In this document: positions 54,536 through 63,706 of the stretch, one piece after another | How the letters are laid out: every line of letters begins with the position of its first letter | Position numbering within the stretch: the first letter of the stretch is position 1 | Assembly (NCBI RefSeq): GCF_013155545.1 | Contig: NZ_JABJVV010000009.1 | Location: forward strand, 124,001 to 188,000 | Origin: Caenimonas soli | Lineage (GTDB): Bacteria; Pseudomonadota; Gammaproteobacteria; Burkholderiales; Burkholderiaceae_C | Length of the DNA: 64,000 nucleotides | Direction: 5' to 3' | Made by a program: the position numbers and the translations under genes | Notes under the pieces: generated by a model | Told to the model about the DNA's origin: nothing | Seen by the model: only the letters and a program-made list of their open reading frames with translations | Databases searched by the model: none

Positions 54536-55756
54536 CTAGCCCAGCAGCGCCGCGCGGCGCTGCAGATGGCGGCGCACCGCCGGGTCGCGCTCCAGGCCGA
54601 TCGCCTGCTGATACGCCTCCAGGGCCTGCGCCCGCGCACCGCTGCGCGAGAGCAATTCGGCGCGGGCCGCCCAGTACGGCTGGTACTGCGCCAGCCGGGC
54701 ATCGCCGGCCAGCGCCTCCAACGCAGCGAGCCCCGCCTGCGTCCCCTCGGCCTGTGCCAATGCCACGGCACGGTTGAGGGCCGCGACAGGCGAGCCCGTC
54801 AGAGCCTGCAGGGCCTCGTAGAGCGTGGCGATGGCGGCCCAGTCGGCGCGCCCCTCGCGCCTGCGCACGCAGTGGGCCGACTGCACGGCCGCCTCGAGCT
54901 GATAGCGGCCCGGCGCCGCGGCACGGCTGGCGCGCAACAGCAGGGCTTCCGCTTCCTCGATCATCTCGTTGTCCCACAAGCCGGTGTCCTGCGATGCGAG
55001 CGGTACATACTCGCCTTGGGCATCGCGGCGGGCGCGCCGGCGGGCATGCGCGTGCAGCATCAAGGCGAGCAGCCCCAAAGCCTCGGGCTCGTGCGGCAAC
55101 AAGGCCACCACCAGCCGGCCCAGCCAGATGGCTTCGTCGGCCAGGTTGCGCCGCACCGGATCGGCCCCTTCCGCGTCCGACCAGCCTTCGGCATAAGCTG
55201 CGTAAATGGCTTCCAGCACTGAGTCCAGGCGTTCCGGCAATTGCGAGCGCTCGGGTACCTGGAACGCAATGCCGGCCTGGCGGATCTTGGCCTTGGCGCG
55301 CACCAGGCGCTGGCCCATGGCGGCCGGCGCCACCAGGAAGGCCGAGGCGATGGTGGCGGCGTCGAAGCCGAGTACGACCTGCAGCACCAGCGGGGCCCGA
55401 ACGGAGCGATCGATAGCGGGGTGGGCGCAGGCGAACAGCAGCTCCAACCGCCGGTCCGGCAAGCCGCTGTCCTCGGACTCGGCCGTTGGCGCCAGCAGTT
55501 GCAGGTGTTCTGCCGCCGCTTCGCCATGGATGCGCGCGCGCACCGCATCCACCAATTTACGGCGCGCCACCACCAACAGCCAGGCCTCGGGGTTGTCCGG
55601 AACTCCGCGCAGCGGCCAGTCGGCCAAGGCAGCGGCGAAGGCTTCGGACAAGGCGTCCTCGGCCCCGGCCACATCGCGGGTGCGGGCCGAAAGGAAAGCG
55701 ACCAGCTTGCCGTAACTGCGGCGCGCCGCGCCTTCGGCCGCCTCGGCTGGCGTCAA
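54536..55756 (-). CDS. ECF42-family RNA polymerase sigma factor
   Basis: A sigma factor of about 406 aa with sigma2 (about 10-75: SYGKLVAFLSARTRDVAGAE, VPDNPEAWLLVVARRKLVD), sigma4 (about 105-160) and a long C-terminal helical/TPR region. The LASQDTGLWD motif (around 250) corresponds to the D-Q-D-x(3)-W-D signature of ECF42 extensions. There is no anti-sigma gene, as usual for this group. It is coupled to the upstream YCII/DGPF gene: a TTG at 55756 overlaps that gene's stop and has GGGAG just before it. A GTG at 55774 is an alternative start. Confidence 0.9.
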   Translation of the reverse strand: MTPAEAAEGAARRSYGKLVAFLSARTRDVAGAEDALSEAFAAALADWPLRGVPDNPEAWLLVVARRKLVDAVRARIHGEAAAEHLQLLAPTAESEDSGLPDRRLELLFACAHPAIDRSVRAPLVLQVVLGFDAATIASAFLVAPAAMGQRLVRAKAKIRQAGIAFQVPERSQLPERLDSVLEAIYAAYAEGWSDAEGADPVRRNLADEAIWLGRLVVALLPHEPEALGLLALMLHAHARRRARRDAQGEYVPLASQDTGLWDNEMIEEAEALLLRASRAAAPGRYQLEAAVQSAHCVRRREGRADWAAIATLYEALQALTGSPVAALNRAVALAQAEGTQAGLAALEALAGDARLAQYQPYWAARAELLSRSGARAQALEAYQQAIGLERDPAVRRHLQRRAALLG

Positions 55757-56109
55757 GGCGCTCCCATGGCCCACACCGGGCGCACTTCCACAGTGCCGTG
55801 AGCCGCGCCGGGACAGCGGGCGGCCCAGGACAGCGCGGCGTCCAGGTCGGGCACATCGATCAGGAAGTAGCCCCCCAGCTCCTCGCGGGTTTCAATGAAG
55901 GGCCCGTTGAGCACTTCGGTCTTGCCGTCGCGCACCCGCACCGTCGTGGCGGTGCTGCCCGGGCGCAGCCGATTGCTCGAGCGGACGATGCCGGCTTTGT
56001 TCAGCGCTTCGGTGTAGGCCCCGTAGGCAGCGAGTGCCTGCGATTTCGCCTCCTGCGGCATGGACTCGAACTTGGTCCCGTCGGCGTGGATCAGCAGCAT
56101 GTATTCCAT
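55753..56109 (-). CDS. YCII/DGPF domain protein, partner of ECF42 sigma factor
   Basis: A 118-aa YciI-related protein. EYMLLIHADG at the N-terminus, VRVRDGKTEVLNGPFIETRE (the DGPF-type motif, here NGPF) and LGGYFLIDVPDLDAALSWAA identify the family, which is the standard genomic partner of ECF42 sigma factors. The enzymatic role is unknown. AAGGAG before ATG 56109 is a good ribosome-binding site. An ECF42-type promoter at 56158-56184 should drive it together with the sigma gene. Confidence 0.92.
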   Translation of the reverse strand: MEYMLLIHADGTKFESMPQEAKSQALAAYGAYTEALNKAGIVRSSNRLRPGSTATTVRVRDGKTEVLNGPFIETREELGGYFLIDVPDLDAALSWAARCPGAAHGTVEVRPVWAMGAP

Positions 56110-56129
56110 GGATAGCTCCTTGTGGTCAG

Positions 56130-56150
56130 GACGGCGCACCATGCGCCGTC
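56130..56150 (-). other. Hairpin at the expected 5' end of the YCII-sigma transcript
   Basis: A perfect 8-bp stem GACGGCGC/GCGCCGTC with a 5-base loop. It begins about where transcription from the ECF42-type promoter should start, so the mRNA would open with this hairpin. It may stabilise the 5' end. Confidence 0.5.
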
Positions 56151-56157
56151 TGACAAT

Positions 56158-56184
56158 GTCGACCGGCCAGGCCCGGATTCGACA
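56158..56184 (-). promoter_or_regulatory. ECF42-type promoter (TGTCGA-N17-CGAC)
   Basis: On the minus strand TGTCGA (56184-56179), a 17-base spacer and CGAC (56161-56158). This corresponds to the -35 TGTCGA and -10 CG(A/T)C pattern described for ECF42 sigma factors. It lies 49 bases upstream of the YCII gene and suggests positive autoregulation. Confidence 0.75.
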
Positions 56185-56200
56185 TCACTGCGAAGCAAAT

Positions 56201-57331
56201 TTACGCCGCGCCGATGTTGGGCACCAGCGCACCGGCCGGCTGCCCGCTCTTCAGCGCGGCCGTGAAAGCCAGCATGCGGTCGATCGGCACCTTGGCGCGC
56301 GTGCCCAGGGCTGGATCGACGTGAACCTCGTTGCTGCCGCTCTCCAGCACCTGCGCCAGGCCCGCCAGCCCGTTCATCGCCATCCAGGGGCAATGCGCGC
56401 AGCTCTTGCAGGTCGCGCTGTTGCCGGCAGTGGGCGCTTCGATGAAGAACTTGTCCGGGTTGAGGGTGCGCAGCTTGTGCATCATGCCGTTGTCGGTGGC
56501 GACGATGAACTCCCGGGCGTCCATCTCGCGCGCGGCCTTCAAGATGGCGGAGGTCGAACCCACGGAGTCGGCCAGGGCCACCACATCGGCCGGCGACTCG
56601 GGGTGCACCAGCACCTTGGCCTGGGGATATTGCTTCTTCAGGTCTTCCAGCTCGAACGCCTTGAACTCGTCGTGCACGATGCACGAGCCGTTCCACAGCA
56701 CCATGTCGGCGCCGGTTTCGCGCTGGATGTAGGTGCCCAGGTGTTTGTCGGGCGCCCACAGGATCTTGTGGCCCTTGTCCTTGAGGGCGCGCACGATGTC
56801 GACGGCGCAGCTGGACGTGACCAGCCAGTCGGAACGCGCCTTTACCGCGGCGCTGGTGTTGGCGTAGACCACTACCGTGCGATCCGGGTGCTGGTCGCAA
56901 AACGCCGAGAACTCGTCGGCGGGACAGCCCAGGTCGAGCGAGCAGGTGGCGTCCAGGTCCGGCATCAGCACGCGCTTTTCGGGCGACAGGATCTTGGCGG
57001 TCTCGCCCATGAAGCGCACGCCCGACACGACGAGGGTCTGCGCCGCATGGTCGCGGCCGAACCGGGCCATCTCCAGCGAATCGCTCACGATGCCGCCGGT
57101 TTCCTCGGCCAGGTCCTGCAGGTCGGGATGCACGTAGTAGTGCGAGACCATCACGGCATTGCGCTCCTTGAGCAGGCGCCGGATCTTGTCCTTGAGCGCG
57201 ACCCGCTCGCCGGGGGATGGTTCCACCGGCACGCGGGCCCAGGCGTGCTTGGTATCGCAGGCGCTGCCCGAGGTCTCGCCCGGGATGGGATGCTCATACT
57301 CGACGTCGAAGATGGGGATCACAGCGCTCAT
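56201..57331 (-). CDS. nadA: Quinolinate synthase
   Basis: A 376-aa [4Fe-4S] enzyme condensing iminoaspartate (from NadB, 35477-37051) with DHAP to quinolinate. Cluster cysteines are in [15 protein letters not shown] and [13 protein letters not shown]. Substrate blocks include [28 protein letters not shown] and [14 protein letters not shown]. Length is typical of proteobacteria. Its ATG shares one base with the nadC stop, giving a nadC-nadA operon on this strand. Confidence 0.97.
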   Translation of the reverse strand: MSAVIPIFDVEYEHPIPGETSGSACDTKHAWARVPVEPSPGERVALKDKIRRLLKERNAVMVSHYYVHPDLQDLAEETGGIVSDSLEMARFGRDHAAQTLVVSGVRFMGETAKILSPEKRVLMPDLDATCSLDLGCPADEFSAFCDQHPDRTVVVYANTSAAVKARSDWLVTSSCAVDIVRALKDKGHKILWAPDKHLGTYIQRETGADMVLWNGSCIVHDEFKAFELEDLKKQYPQAKVLVHPESPADVVALADSVGSTSAILKAAREMDAREFIVATDNGMMHKLRTLNPDKFFIEAPTAGNSATCKSCAHCPWMAMNGLAGLAQVLESGSNEVHVDPALGTRAKVPIDRMLAFTAALKSGQPAGALVPNIGAA

Positions 57332-58194
57332 CAGATTTCCTTCAGCCGCATGGAGAAATCGGTGGCCTTCACGTCCTTGGTCAAGGCTCCGATGGAGATG
57401 CGGTCCACACCGGTTTCCGCAAGGGCGCGCACGCTGTCCAGCGTGACGCCGCCCGAAATTTCCAGGATCGCGCGGCCGTCGTTGATGCGAACGGCCTCGC
57501 GCAGAGTCGGCAGGTCCATGTTGTCCAGGAGGATCATCTTCGCCCCGGCCGCCAGCGCCTCTTCCAGCTGGGCCAGCGTTTCAACCTCGATCTCGACAAA
57601 GGACGCCTGCGCCGCCACCGTTGTCGCCGCTTTCAGCACCTGGGTCACCCCGCCCGCCGCGGCGATATGGTTCTCCTTGATCAGCACCGCGTCGTACAGG
57701 CCGATGCGGTGGTTGGTGCCGCCGCCCACGCGCACGGCGTATTTCTGCGCCAGCCGCAGCCCTGGCAATGTCTTGCGCGTATCGACGATCTGCGCGCGAG
57801 TGCCGCGCACCGCCTCGACATAAACGGCGGTCTTGGTCGCCACCGCGCTGAGCAGCTGCAGGAAATTCAGCGCCGTCCTCTCGGCCGTCAACAGACCCCG
57901 CGCCGAGCCTTCGATCTCCAGCACGACCTGGTCGGCCATGCTGCGCTGGCCTTCGGCCACCAGCCAACGGATTTCTGCTTTCGGATCGACCTGCCGCAGC
58001 GCCGCCTCGGCCCAGGGCGCGCCGCAGATCACCGCGGACTCGCGGGCCAGTACCCGGGCCCGGGCCCGCCGGGCAGGATCGACCAGGCCGGCCGTGAGGT
58101 CGCCGGCGCCCACGTCTTCGGCCAGGGCCCGCCTCGCATCTTCACTCGCGAGTTCGCTCACGCTGCCGGGGGAAAAATCGAACAGACTTGCCAT
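57331..58194 (-). CDS. nadC: Nicotinate-nucleotide pyrophosphorylase (carboxylating)
   Basis: A 287-aa enzyme converting quinolinate and PRPP to Na[14 protein letters not shown] near the N-terminus, [36 protein letters not shown] (split here), [10 protein letters not shown] and [11 protein letters not shown] are family signatures. ATG 58194 gives the usual MASLFDFSP start; an ATG four codons upstream (58206) is an alternative. Order nadC then nadA on the minus strand. Confidence 0.96.
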   Translation of the reverse strand: MASLFDFSPGSVSELASEDARRALAEDVGAGDLTAGLVDPARRARARVLARESAVICGAPWAEAALRQVDPKAEIRWLVAEGQRSMADQVVLEIEGSARGLLTAERTALNFLQLLSAVATKTAVYVEAVRGTRAQIVDTRKTLPGLRLAQKYAVRVGGGTNHRIGLYDAVLIKENHIAAAGGVTQVLKAATTVAAQASFVEIEVETLAQLEEALAAGAKMILLDNMDLPTLREAVRINDGRAILEISGGVTLDSVRALAETGVDRISIGALTKDVKATDFSMRLKEI

Positions 58195-58311
58195 CCCGGC
58201 AAGCATAGCGGCATCGTGCTCAGTTCGCCGCCCACCCCCGGATTGGGCTCACCCGTGTCGGCGGCATGCGCCTACGCGGCGGTGACACTGGTTTTGAAGA
58301 AAATAGGGGTC

Positions 58312-58641
58312 ATGAACACAGTCTATGCACAAACAGAACCGTCGCGGGCTGAGATCGAGGCCCTGGGCGGGCCCACTCTGCTGGAGTTCGGCACGCCGTG
58401 GTGCGGCTACTGCCGGGCAGCCCAGCCATTGATCGGGCAAGCCCTGGCTTCGCACAACGGCATGCGGCACATCAAGGTCGAGGATGGCAGCGGCCGCCCC
58501 TTGGGGCGATCGTTTGGGGTCAAGCTGTGGCCGACGCTGGTCTTCCTCAAGGACGGCAAGGAAGAGACCCGCGTGGTGCGGCCGCAGAGCTTCGATCAGG
58601 TCCAGCAGGCGCTGAACCGAATCGCGAGCGGTACCGCCTGA
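58312..58641 (+). CDS. Thioredoxin-like protein
   Basis: A 109-aa thioredoxin-fold protein. The redox motif is WCGYC (about 30-34), an unusual CGYC in place of CGPC, and the cis-Pro lies in VKLWPTLVFLKDG. There is no signal peptide, so it acts in the cytoplasm. Close relatives in Burkholderiales are annotated thioredoxin family, with unknown partners. It is divergent from nadC and converges with gpsA, 13 bases away. Confidence 0.9.
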   Translation: MNTVYAQTEPSRAEIEALGGPTLLEFGTPWCGYCRAAQPLIGQALASHNGMRHIKVEDGSGRPLGRSFGVKLWPTLVFLKDGKEETRVVRPQSFDQVQQALNRIASGTA

Positions 58642-58654
58642 GCGCCGCGCGCGC

Positions 58655-59659
58655 CTACGCGGCTTCCGCGACCGGCCCCCGGCCCATCAGCGCGGCCACG
58701 GCCTGGGCCGGCTCGAGCTCACCGTCGAGCAGGGCCACCACGGCAGCGGCGATCGGCATGTCCACGCCGAGGCGCTGGGCCCGGCGGACCACGGCGCGGG
58801 CGCAGTAAACGCCTTCGGCCACATGGCCCAGCGAGTCCACGGCTTGTTGCAGCGATTTGCCCTGCGCCAACAGCAAGCCGACCTGGCGGTTCCGGCTCAG
58901 GTCGCCGGTGGCGGTGAGCACCAGGTCGCCCAGGCCTGACAGGCCCGTGAACGTCTCCTGACGCGCGCCCAGCGCGACCCCCAAGCGGGTCATCTCTACC
59001 AGACCCCGGGTGATCAGGGCGGCACGCGCATTCAGCCCCAGGTTCAGGCCATCGCACAGCCCGGCAGCGATGGCCAGCACGTTCTTCACGGCGCCGCCTA
59101 CTTCCACTCCGGCCAAGTCATCGTTGGCGTAAACGCGCAGGTTGCCGGCGTGAAAGGCCTCCACCAGCGCTTCCCGCACCTGGGCCTCGGCGCTGGCCGC
59201 AACCAGGGCCGTCGGCTGACCGCGCGCGACTTCCTGGGCAAAGCTGGGACCGCTGAGGACACCGGCCTTCAGGCCGGGGGCGACCTGCGCCTTGACCTCG
59301 TGGCCGAGCAACCCCTCCGGCACATCCGCGAGCGCTTCGAACCCCTTGCACAGCCAGGCCACCGGCCCGCCGTGGTCGCGCAAGTCCGAAAGCATCTGGC
59401 GCAGCCCCGCCATCGGTGTGGCGATGAGTGCCAGGTCGGCGGCATCGGCCAGCCGGGCCAGGCTTTCATCGGGGGCGGCGCTGAGGGAGATATTGGCGGG
59501 CAAGGCCACGCCGGGCAGGTAGCGGCGGTTTTCGCGCTCGGCCTGCAGTGCCTGGGCTTGTCGCGCATCGCGGGCCCACAGCGTCACCTCGTGCCGCGCG
59601 GCCGCGTTGGCGGCCAGGGCCGTGCCCCAGGCCCCGGCTCCGAACACTATGATTTTCAT
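58655..59659 (-). CDS. gpsA: NAD(P)-dependent glycerol-3-phosphate dehydrogenase
   Basis: A 334-aa enzyme reducing DHAP to sn-glycerol-3-phosphate for phospholipids. The dinucleotide motif is [12 protein letters not shown] (about 4-15), the catalytic Lys lies in [19 protein letters not shown], and [16 protein letters not shown] is conserved. It is last in a secB-gpsA run on this strand, as in many proteobacteria. Confidence 0.97.
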   Translation of the reverse strand: MKIIVFGAGAWGTALAANAAARHEVTLWARDARQAQALQAERENRRYLPGVALPANISLSAAPDESLARLADAADLALIATPMAGLRQMLSDLRDHGGPVAWLCKGFEALADVPEGLLGHEVKAQVAPGLKAGVLSGPSFAQEVARGQPTALVAASAEAQVREALVEAFHAGNLRVYANDDLAGVEVGGAVKNVLAIAAGLCDGLNLGLNARAALITRGLVEMTRLGVALGARQETFTGLSGLGDLVLTATGDLSRNRQVGLLLAQGKSLQQAVDSLGHVAEGVYCARAVVRRAQRLGVDMPIAAAVVALLDGELEPAQAVAALMGRGPVAEAA

Positions 59660-59687
59660 AGCAATCCCAGGCCTTGCAGCCAGGGCT

Positions 59688-60158
59688 TCACGCCGTCGTG
59701 ATGATGCGCGAAGGCTCGACCGCCTGCTGCTGTTCGGCCTGCTGCTGCTCGTACATGGCCTGGAAGTTGATCTCGGCCAGGTGCACCGGCGGGAATCCGG
59801 CGCGCGTAATGATGTCGGCCACGTTGCCGCGCAGGTAGGGATAGACGATCTGCGGGCAGGCGATGCCCATGATGGGGCTCATCTGATCGGCCGGCAGGTT
59901 GCGGATCTCGAAGATGCCGGCCTGCTTGGCCTCCACCAGGAACACCGTCTTGTCCTTGACCTTGGTGGTCACGGTGGCCGTGACGCAGACTTCGTAGACG
60001 CCATCGGCGGCTTGCGCGGCCTCGACGCCGAGCTGGATGTCAACGGCAGGCTGTTCCTGCTCCAGCAGGATGCCGGGAGAGTTGGGCTGCTCGAGCGAGG
60101 CTTCCTTCAGGTAGACGCGCTGGATCTGGAATACGGGGTCCTGTTGCTGTTCGGCCAT
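59688..60158 (-). CDS. secB: Protein-export chaperone SecB
   Basis: A 156-aa tetrameric chaperone that keeps preproteins unfolded and hands them to SecA. Typical segments are [51 protein letters not shown] (split by length) and [17 protein letters not shown]. It is 28 bases upstream of gpsA. A terminator-like hairpin separates it from grxC upstream, although a rich ribosome-binding site (GAGAG) suits read-through or a separate promoter. Confidence 0.97.
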   Translation of the reverse strand: MAEQQQDPVFQIQRVYLKEASLEQPNSPGILLEQEQPAVDIQLGVEAAQAADGVYEVCVTATVTTKVKDKTVFLVEAKQAGIFEIRNLPADQMSPIMGIACPQIVYPYLRGNVADIITRAGFPPVHLAEINFQAMYEQQQAEQQQAVEPSRIITTA

Positions 60159-60174
60159 GGTTTTCTCTCTTTCA

Positions 60175-60208
60175 ATGCAAAAGCCCGCCTCGGGTTGCCG
60201 AAGCGGGC
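60175..60208 (-). terminator. Intrinsic terminator between grxC and secB
   Basis: An 11-bp stem (GCCCGCTTCGG with CCGAGGCGGGC, one G-U pair) and a CAAC loop, followed on the minus strand by TTTTGCATT. It fits termination or attenuation after grxC, 24 bases beyond its stop. Confidence 0.75.
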
Positions 60209-60231
60209 CGGGATTTCGGTTTCAGCCGGGA

Positions 60232-60504
60232 TTATCCGGCAACGGCGGGCCCTTTCAGCAGGGGGATGAGGCCGCCCCGGCTGTCCAGCGCCATCAGGTC
60301 GTCGCAGCCGCCGACATGGGTGTCACCGATGAAGATTTGCGGCACGGTGCGCCGGCCGGTGATCTGCATCATGTGCACCCGCTCCTGGGGATGCATGTCG
60401 ACGCGAATTTCGTCGATGGCGTGAACGCCTTTGGACAGGAGGATTTGCTTGGCGCGGATGCAAAAGGGACAAACGGCCGTGGTGTACATCTTGACGGGCT
60501 GCAT
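60232..60504 (-). CDS. grxC: Glutaredoxin 3
   Basis: A 90-aa glutaredoxin with active site CPFC (Cys12, Cys15), TVPQIFIGDTHVGG-like cis-Pro block (RTVPQIFIGDTHVGGCDDL) and a normal length. It reduces disulfides with glutathione in the cytoplasm. Together with the rhodanese it forms a small redox/sulfur group upstream of secB, an order often seen in proteobacteria. Confidence 0.97.
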   Translation of the reverse strand: MQPVKMYTTAVCPFCIRAKQILLSKGVHAIDEIRVDMHPQERVHMMQITGRRTVPQIFIGDTHVGGCDDLMALDSRGGLIPLLKGPAVAG

Positions 60505-60515
60505 GGGCTTTTTCT

Positions 60516-60923
60516 TCAGGCTTTCTCAACCGGAAGGTTAGCCTCTTTCCACGCTTTCAGCCCGCCGGCCAGCACTTGGGCCTTCTCGTAGCCGAGTTTC
60601 TTGGCGACCGCCAAGGCGCGATTGGCGCGAGCGCCGTTGGGGCAGACCAGGATCAATGGCACGGTCTTGTTCTTGACCACCTCGGGCAGGCGTTGTTCCA
60701 GCTGGCCCACCGGCACGTTCTTGGCGCCCCCCACGTGGCCCTGCGCGAACTCCTCGGCTTCGCTCACATCCACCACCACCGCCCGCTCGCGATTGATGAG
60801 CTGCACTGCGTTGGCGGTGGACAAGCCACCGGCCGTCGCGCCCTGGATCGCCGGCCACAGCAGCATGGCGCCGGAGGCCAAAGCCACCGAAATGAGCATC
60901 CAGTTGTCGATGAGAAATTTCAC
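60516..60923 (-). CDS. Membrane-anchored rhodanese-like protein (YibN-like)
   Basis: A 135-aa protein with an N-terminal transmembrane helix (MLISVALASGAMLLWPAI) and one rhodanese domain (about 40-130). The active-site Cys lies in LILVCPNGARANRA; VVDVSEAEEFAQGHVGGAKN is the CH2A-like block. Proteins of this type are proposed to move sulfane sulfur, with unconfirmed partners. First gene before grxC (11-base gap), divergent from gpmA. Confidence 0.94.
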   Translation of the reverse strand: MKFLIDNWMLISVALASGAMLLWPAIQGATAGGLSTANAVQLINRERAVVVDVSEAEEFAQGHVGGAKNVPVGQLEQRLPEVVKNKTVPLILVCPNGARANRALAVAKKLGYEKAQVLAGGLKAWKEANLPVEKA

Positions 60924-60962
60924 GTCTTTCCTTGTTAGTCGGCATTAGGTCAACCCGCGATT

Positions 60963-60977
60963 CTAAAATGCCGGGTT
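60963..60977 (+). promoter_or_regulatory. Candidate -10 region of gpmA
   Basis: CTAAAATGCCGGGTT, identical to the sequence before metG (29817-29831), with TAAAAT as a possible -10 box 35 bases upstream of the gpmA ATG. No convincing -35 is seen. Confidence 0.4.
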
Positions 60978-61004
60978 TGCCACCGCATCCGACAGGCCCA
61001 CTTC

Positions 61005-61748
61005 ATGCACAAACTCGTTCTGATCCGCCACGGCGAATCGACCTGGAACCTCGAAAATCGCTTCACCGGCTGGACCGACGTGGACCTCACGGCCACCGGC
61101 GTCGAGCAGGCCAAGACCTCCGGGCGCCTGCTCAAGCAGGAAGGCTTCGATTTCGACCTCTGTTACACCAGCGTGCTGAAGCGCGCGACCCGAACGCTGT
61201 GGCATTGCCTGGACGAGATGGACCGCACCTGGCTGCCGGTGATGCATTCCTGGCGGCTCAACGAGCGTCACTATGGCGCCCTGCAGGGCCTGAACAAGGC
61301 CGAAACGGCCAAGAAATTCGGCGACGAGCAGGTCCTGGTGTGGCGGCGCAGCTACGACGTGCCGCCGCCTCCCCTGGAGCCGGGCGACCCGCGCAGCGAG
61401 CGGGGCGACATCCGCTATGCCAAGCTCTCGCCCGACCAGATTCCGCTGACCGAATGCCTGAAAGACACCGTGGCCCGCGTGATGCCCTTCTGGAACGAGA
61501 CCATGGCCCCGGCCATCAAGGCGCGCAGGCGGGTGCTGGTGTCCGCCCACGGCAACTCGATCCGGGCGCTGGTGAAGTACCTGGACGGGATTTCCGACAG
61601 CGACATCGTCGGCCTGAACATTCCCAACGGCATTCCCCTGGTGTACGAGCTGGATGACGACCTGAAGCCCCTGCGCCACTACTACCTGGGCGACCCCGAG
61701 GTGGCCGCCAAGGCGGCTGCCGCCGTGGCCAACCAGGGCAAGGCCTAG
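61005..61748 (+). CDS. gpmA: 2,3-bisphosphoglycerate-dependent phosphoglycerate mutase
   Basis: A 247-aa histidine phosphatase-fold enzyme interconverting 3- and 2-phosphoglycerate. [10 protein letters not shown] carries the phosphorylated His, [15 protein letters not shown] the acid residue, and [15 protein letters not shown] the second His. Full length. It is divergent from the rhodanese-grxC genes. Confidence 0.98.
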   Translation: MHKLVLIRHGESTWNLENRFTGWTDVDLTATGVEQAKTSGRLLKQEGFDFDLCYTSVLKRATRTLWHCLDEMDRTWLPVMHSWRLNERHYGALQGLNKAETAKKFGDEQVLVWRRSYDVPPPPLEPGDPRSERGDIRYAKLSPDQIPLTECLKDTVARVMPFWNETMAPAIKARRRVLVSAHGNSIRALVKYLDGISDSDIVGLNIPNGIPLVYELDDDLKPLRHYYLGDPEVAAKAAAAVANQGKA

Positions 61749-61818
61749 CCGCAGGTAAGCAATTTACCTAAACCGGGCTGAGTTCCCGTGGCTAGAGTGG
61801 CGCCACGGAGCCAAAACC

Positions 61819-61992
61819 ATGAGCAAGACCCAGTCCCTCACCCGCCGCCTGAAGCGCCTGCCCAATTCCTGGGTATTCGGCGCTGTGTGGGTGGCGGCCT
61901 TGCTGACCATGGCGACGGCTGCCGCCCAGAACGACGAACGGGTCGGCCCCCTGCTGGACATCATTGCCAGCCTGGCGGCGCCGGCCGACTGA
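61819..61992 (+). CDS. Small hypothetical membrane or secreted protein
   Basis: A 57-aa open frame. A basic N-terminus (TRRLKRLP) precedes a hydrophobic segment (WVFGAVWVAALLTMATAAA), with a short tail ERVGPLLDIIASLAAPAD. CGGAG at 61806-61810 gives a ribosome-binding site at good distance from the ATG. It stands alone between gpmA and ctpA. The 178 bases after it, up to 62170, hold only a promoter for ctpA. I do not recognise a family. Confidence 0.5.
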   Translation: MSKTQSLTRRLKRLPNSWVFGAVWVAALLTMATAAAQNDERVGPLLDIIASLAAPAD

Positions 61993-62107
61993 ACGCCCCG
62001 ACGCAAGTCTCCTTGTGGGTTCCCCGGGGTTTGCCGGCCGTAAAGATCAGGTAAACCCCGGGACTTTTCCACAAACGTGCGCTGCGGGAGGAACCCTCGC
62101 GTAACGG

Positions 62108-62138
62108 TTGCGTCATATCCTCTTCGCGGGTGTATATT
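62108..62138 (+). promoter_or_regulatory. Candidate promoter of ctpA
   Basis: TTGCGT (62108-62113) and TATATT (62133-62138), 19 bases apart, lie 30 bases before the ctpA ATG. The -10 is good and the spacing slightly long. Confidence 0.35.
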
Positions 62139-62170
62139 TTCAGCACTGTAGAGGACTGGATTCTTAAGAC

Positions 62171-63610
62171 ATGAGCCACAAACTCAAAATTGCCGGCTGG
62201 ATTTCCGTAGGCGCCTTGGCCGGTGCGCTCACCACGGTGTCGTTGCAGACGGTCGCGCGTGGCTCGCTGGCTCCTTTGCCGCTCGAAGAGCTGCAACAGC
62301 TGGCCGCCGTGTTCGGCATGGTCAAGAGCGACTATGTGGAGCCGGTGGACGAGAAAAAGCTCATCACCGATGCCATTTCCGGCATGGTGGCCAGCCTCGA
62401 TCCGCACTCGCAGTACTTCGACAAGAAGTCCTTCAAGGAATTCCGTGAAGGCACTTCCGGACGCTTTGTCGGCGTGGGCATCGAAATCTCCCAGGAAGAC
62501 GGCCTGGTCAAGGTGGTCTCGCCGATCGAGGGCTCCCCCGCCTTCCGCGCCGGCCTGAAGCCCAACGACCTGATCACCAAGATCGACGACACGGTGGTCA
62601 AGGGCCTGACGCTCAACGAGGCCGTCAAGCGCATGCGCGGCGAGCCCAACACCAAGGTCATGCTGACCATCTTCCGCAAGGACGAGAATCGCACCTTCCC
62701 CGTGACCATCACGCGCGAGGAAATCCGCACCCAATCGGTGCGCGGCAAGGTGATCGAGCCGGGTTACGGCTGGATCCGCCTCTCCCAATTCCAGGAACGC
62801 ACGGTGGACGACTTCGTCAAGAAGGTCGACGAAATCTACAAGGCCGAACCGAACATCAAGGGCCTGGTGCTGGACCTGCGCAATGACCCGGGCGGCCTGC
62901 TGGACGCGGCCGTCGCGATTTCCGCCGCCTTCCTGCCCGAGAACGTGACGGTGGTTTCCACCAACGGCCAGCTGGCCGAAAGCAAGTTCGTCTACAAGTC
63001 CGCGCCGGAGTTCTACCAGCGCCGCGCCGGATCCGACCCGCTGCGCCGCCTGCCGGCAGCGCTCAAGACGGTGCCCCTGGTCGTCCTGGTCAACGAAGGC
63101 TCGGCTTCCGCCAGCGAAATCGTCGCCGGCGCGCTGCAGGACCACAAGCGCGCCACCATCCTGGGCAGCCAGACCTTCGGCAAGGGCTCGGTTCAGACGG
63201 TTCGCCCGTTGGGCCCCGACACCGGCTTGAAGCTGACCACGGCCCGCTACTTCACGCCCAGTGGCAAGTCGATCCAGGCCCGGGGCATCGTGCCCGACGT
63301 GATGGTCGACGAGTCCGAGGAAGGCAATGCCTTCTCGGTGCTGCGCACCCGCGAAGCCGACCTCGACAAGCACCTGGGCAGCGGCCAAGGCGCCGAGGTG
63401 AAGGATCCGTCGCGCGAGAAGGCGCGTGAGGAAGCGCGCAAGAAGGCTGAGGAAGAGTCCAAGAAGCCGGTCGCCGACCGCAAGGCGCCCGAATTCGGAA
63501 CCGAGAAAGACTTCCAGCTGGTGCAAGCTCTGAACCAGCTCAAGGGCCGGCCGGTGCTGATCAGCAAGACGCAGGTCATCGAGCGCAAGGACGAGAAGAA
63601 GGAGAACTGA
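62171..63610 (+). CDS. ctpA: S41 family C-terminal processing protease
   Basis: A 479-aa periplasmic serine protease with a Ser-Lys dyad. An N-terminal signal/anchor (about 5-30) and a PDZ domain (about 95-175: VKVVSPIEGSPAFRAGLK) precede the catalytic region, with Ser in NEGSASASEIVAGAL and Lys in GSQTFGKGSVQT. The C-terminal about 60 residues are Lys/Glu-rich and charged. The family trims secreted or periplasmic substrates. It precedes a ThiF/MoeB-type gene, separated by a repeat and a terminator. Confidence 0.97.
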   Translation: MSHKLKIAGWISVGALAGALTTVSLQTVARGSLAPLPLEELQQLAAVFGMVKSDYVEPVDEKKLITDAISGMVASLDPHSQYFDKKSFKEFREGTSGRFVGVGIEISQEDGLVKVVSPIEGSPAFRAGLKPNDLITKIDDTVVKGLTLNEAVKRMRGEPNTKVMLTIFRKDENRTFPVTITREEIRTQSVRGKVIEPGYGWIRLSQFQERTVDDFVKKVDEIYKAEPNIKGLVLDLRNDPGGLLDAAVAISAAFLPENVTVVSTNGQLAESKFVYKSAPEFYQRRAGSDPLRRLPAALKTVPLVVLVNEGSASASEIVAGALQDHKRATILGSQTFGKGSVQTVRPLGPDTGLKLTTARYFTPSGKSIQARGIVPDVMVDESEEGNAFSVLRTREADLDKHLGSGQGAEVKDPSREKAREEARKKAEEESKKPVADRKAPEFGTEKDFQLVQALNQLKGRPVLISKTQVIERKDEKKEN

Positions 63611-63631
63611 CACGCGAGCGCAACGCAGCGT

Positions 63632-63658
63632 GTCACCCCGGCGAAGGCCGGGCTCCAG
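63632..63658. repeat. Dispersed palindromic repeat after ctpA
   Basis: GTCACCCCGGCGAAGGCCGGGCTCCAG, a shorter variant of the family seen at 2366-2393, with CCCGG/CCGGG arms. It lies between ctpA and its terminator. Confidence 0.6.
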
Positions 63659-63663
63659 GGAAA

Positions 63664-63690
63664 GCCGGCGATCAGCCGGCTTTTCTTTTT
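63664..63690 (+). terminator. Intrinsic terminator of ctpA
   Basis: GCCGGC-GATCA-GCCGGC flanked by AAA and followed by TTTTCTTTTT, a classic Rho-independent terminator, 54 bases after the ctpA stop. Confidence 0.92.
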
Positions 63691-63706
63691 GTCCCACAAT
63701 CGCCCC

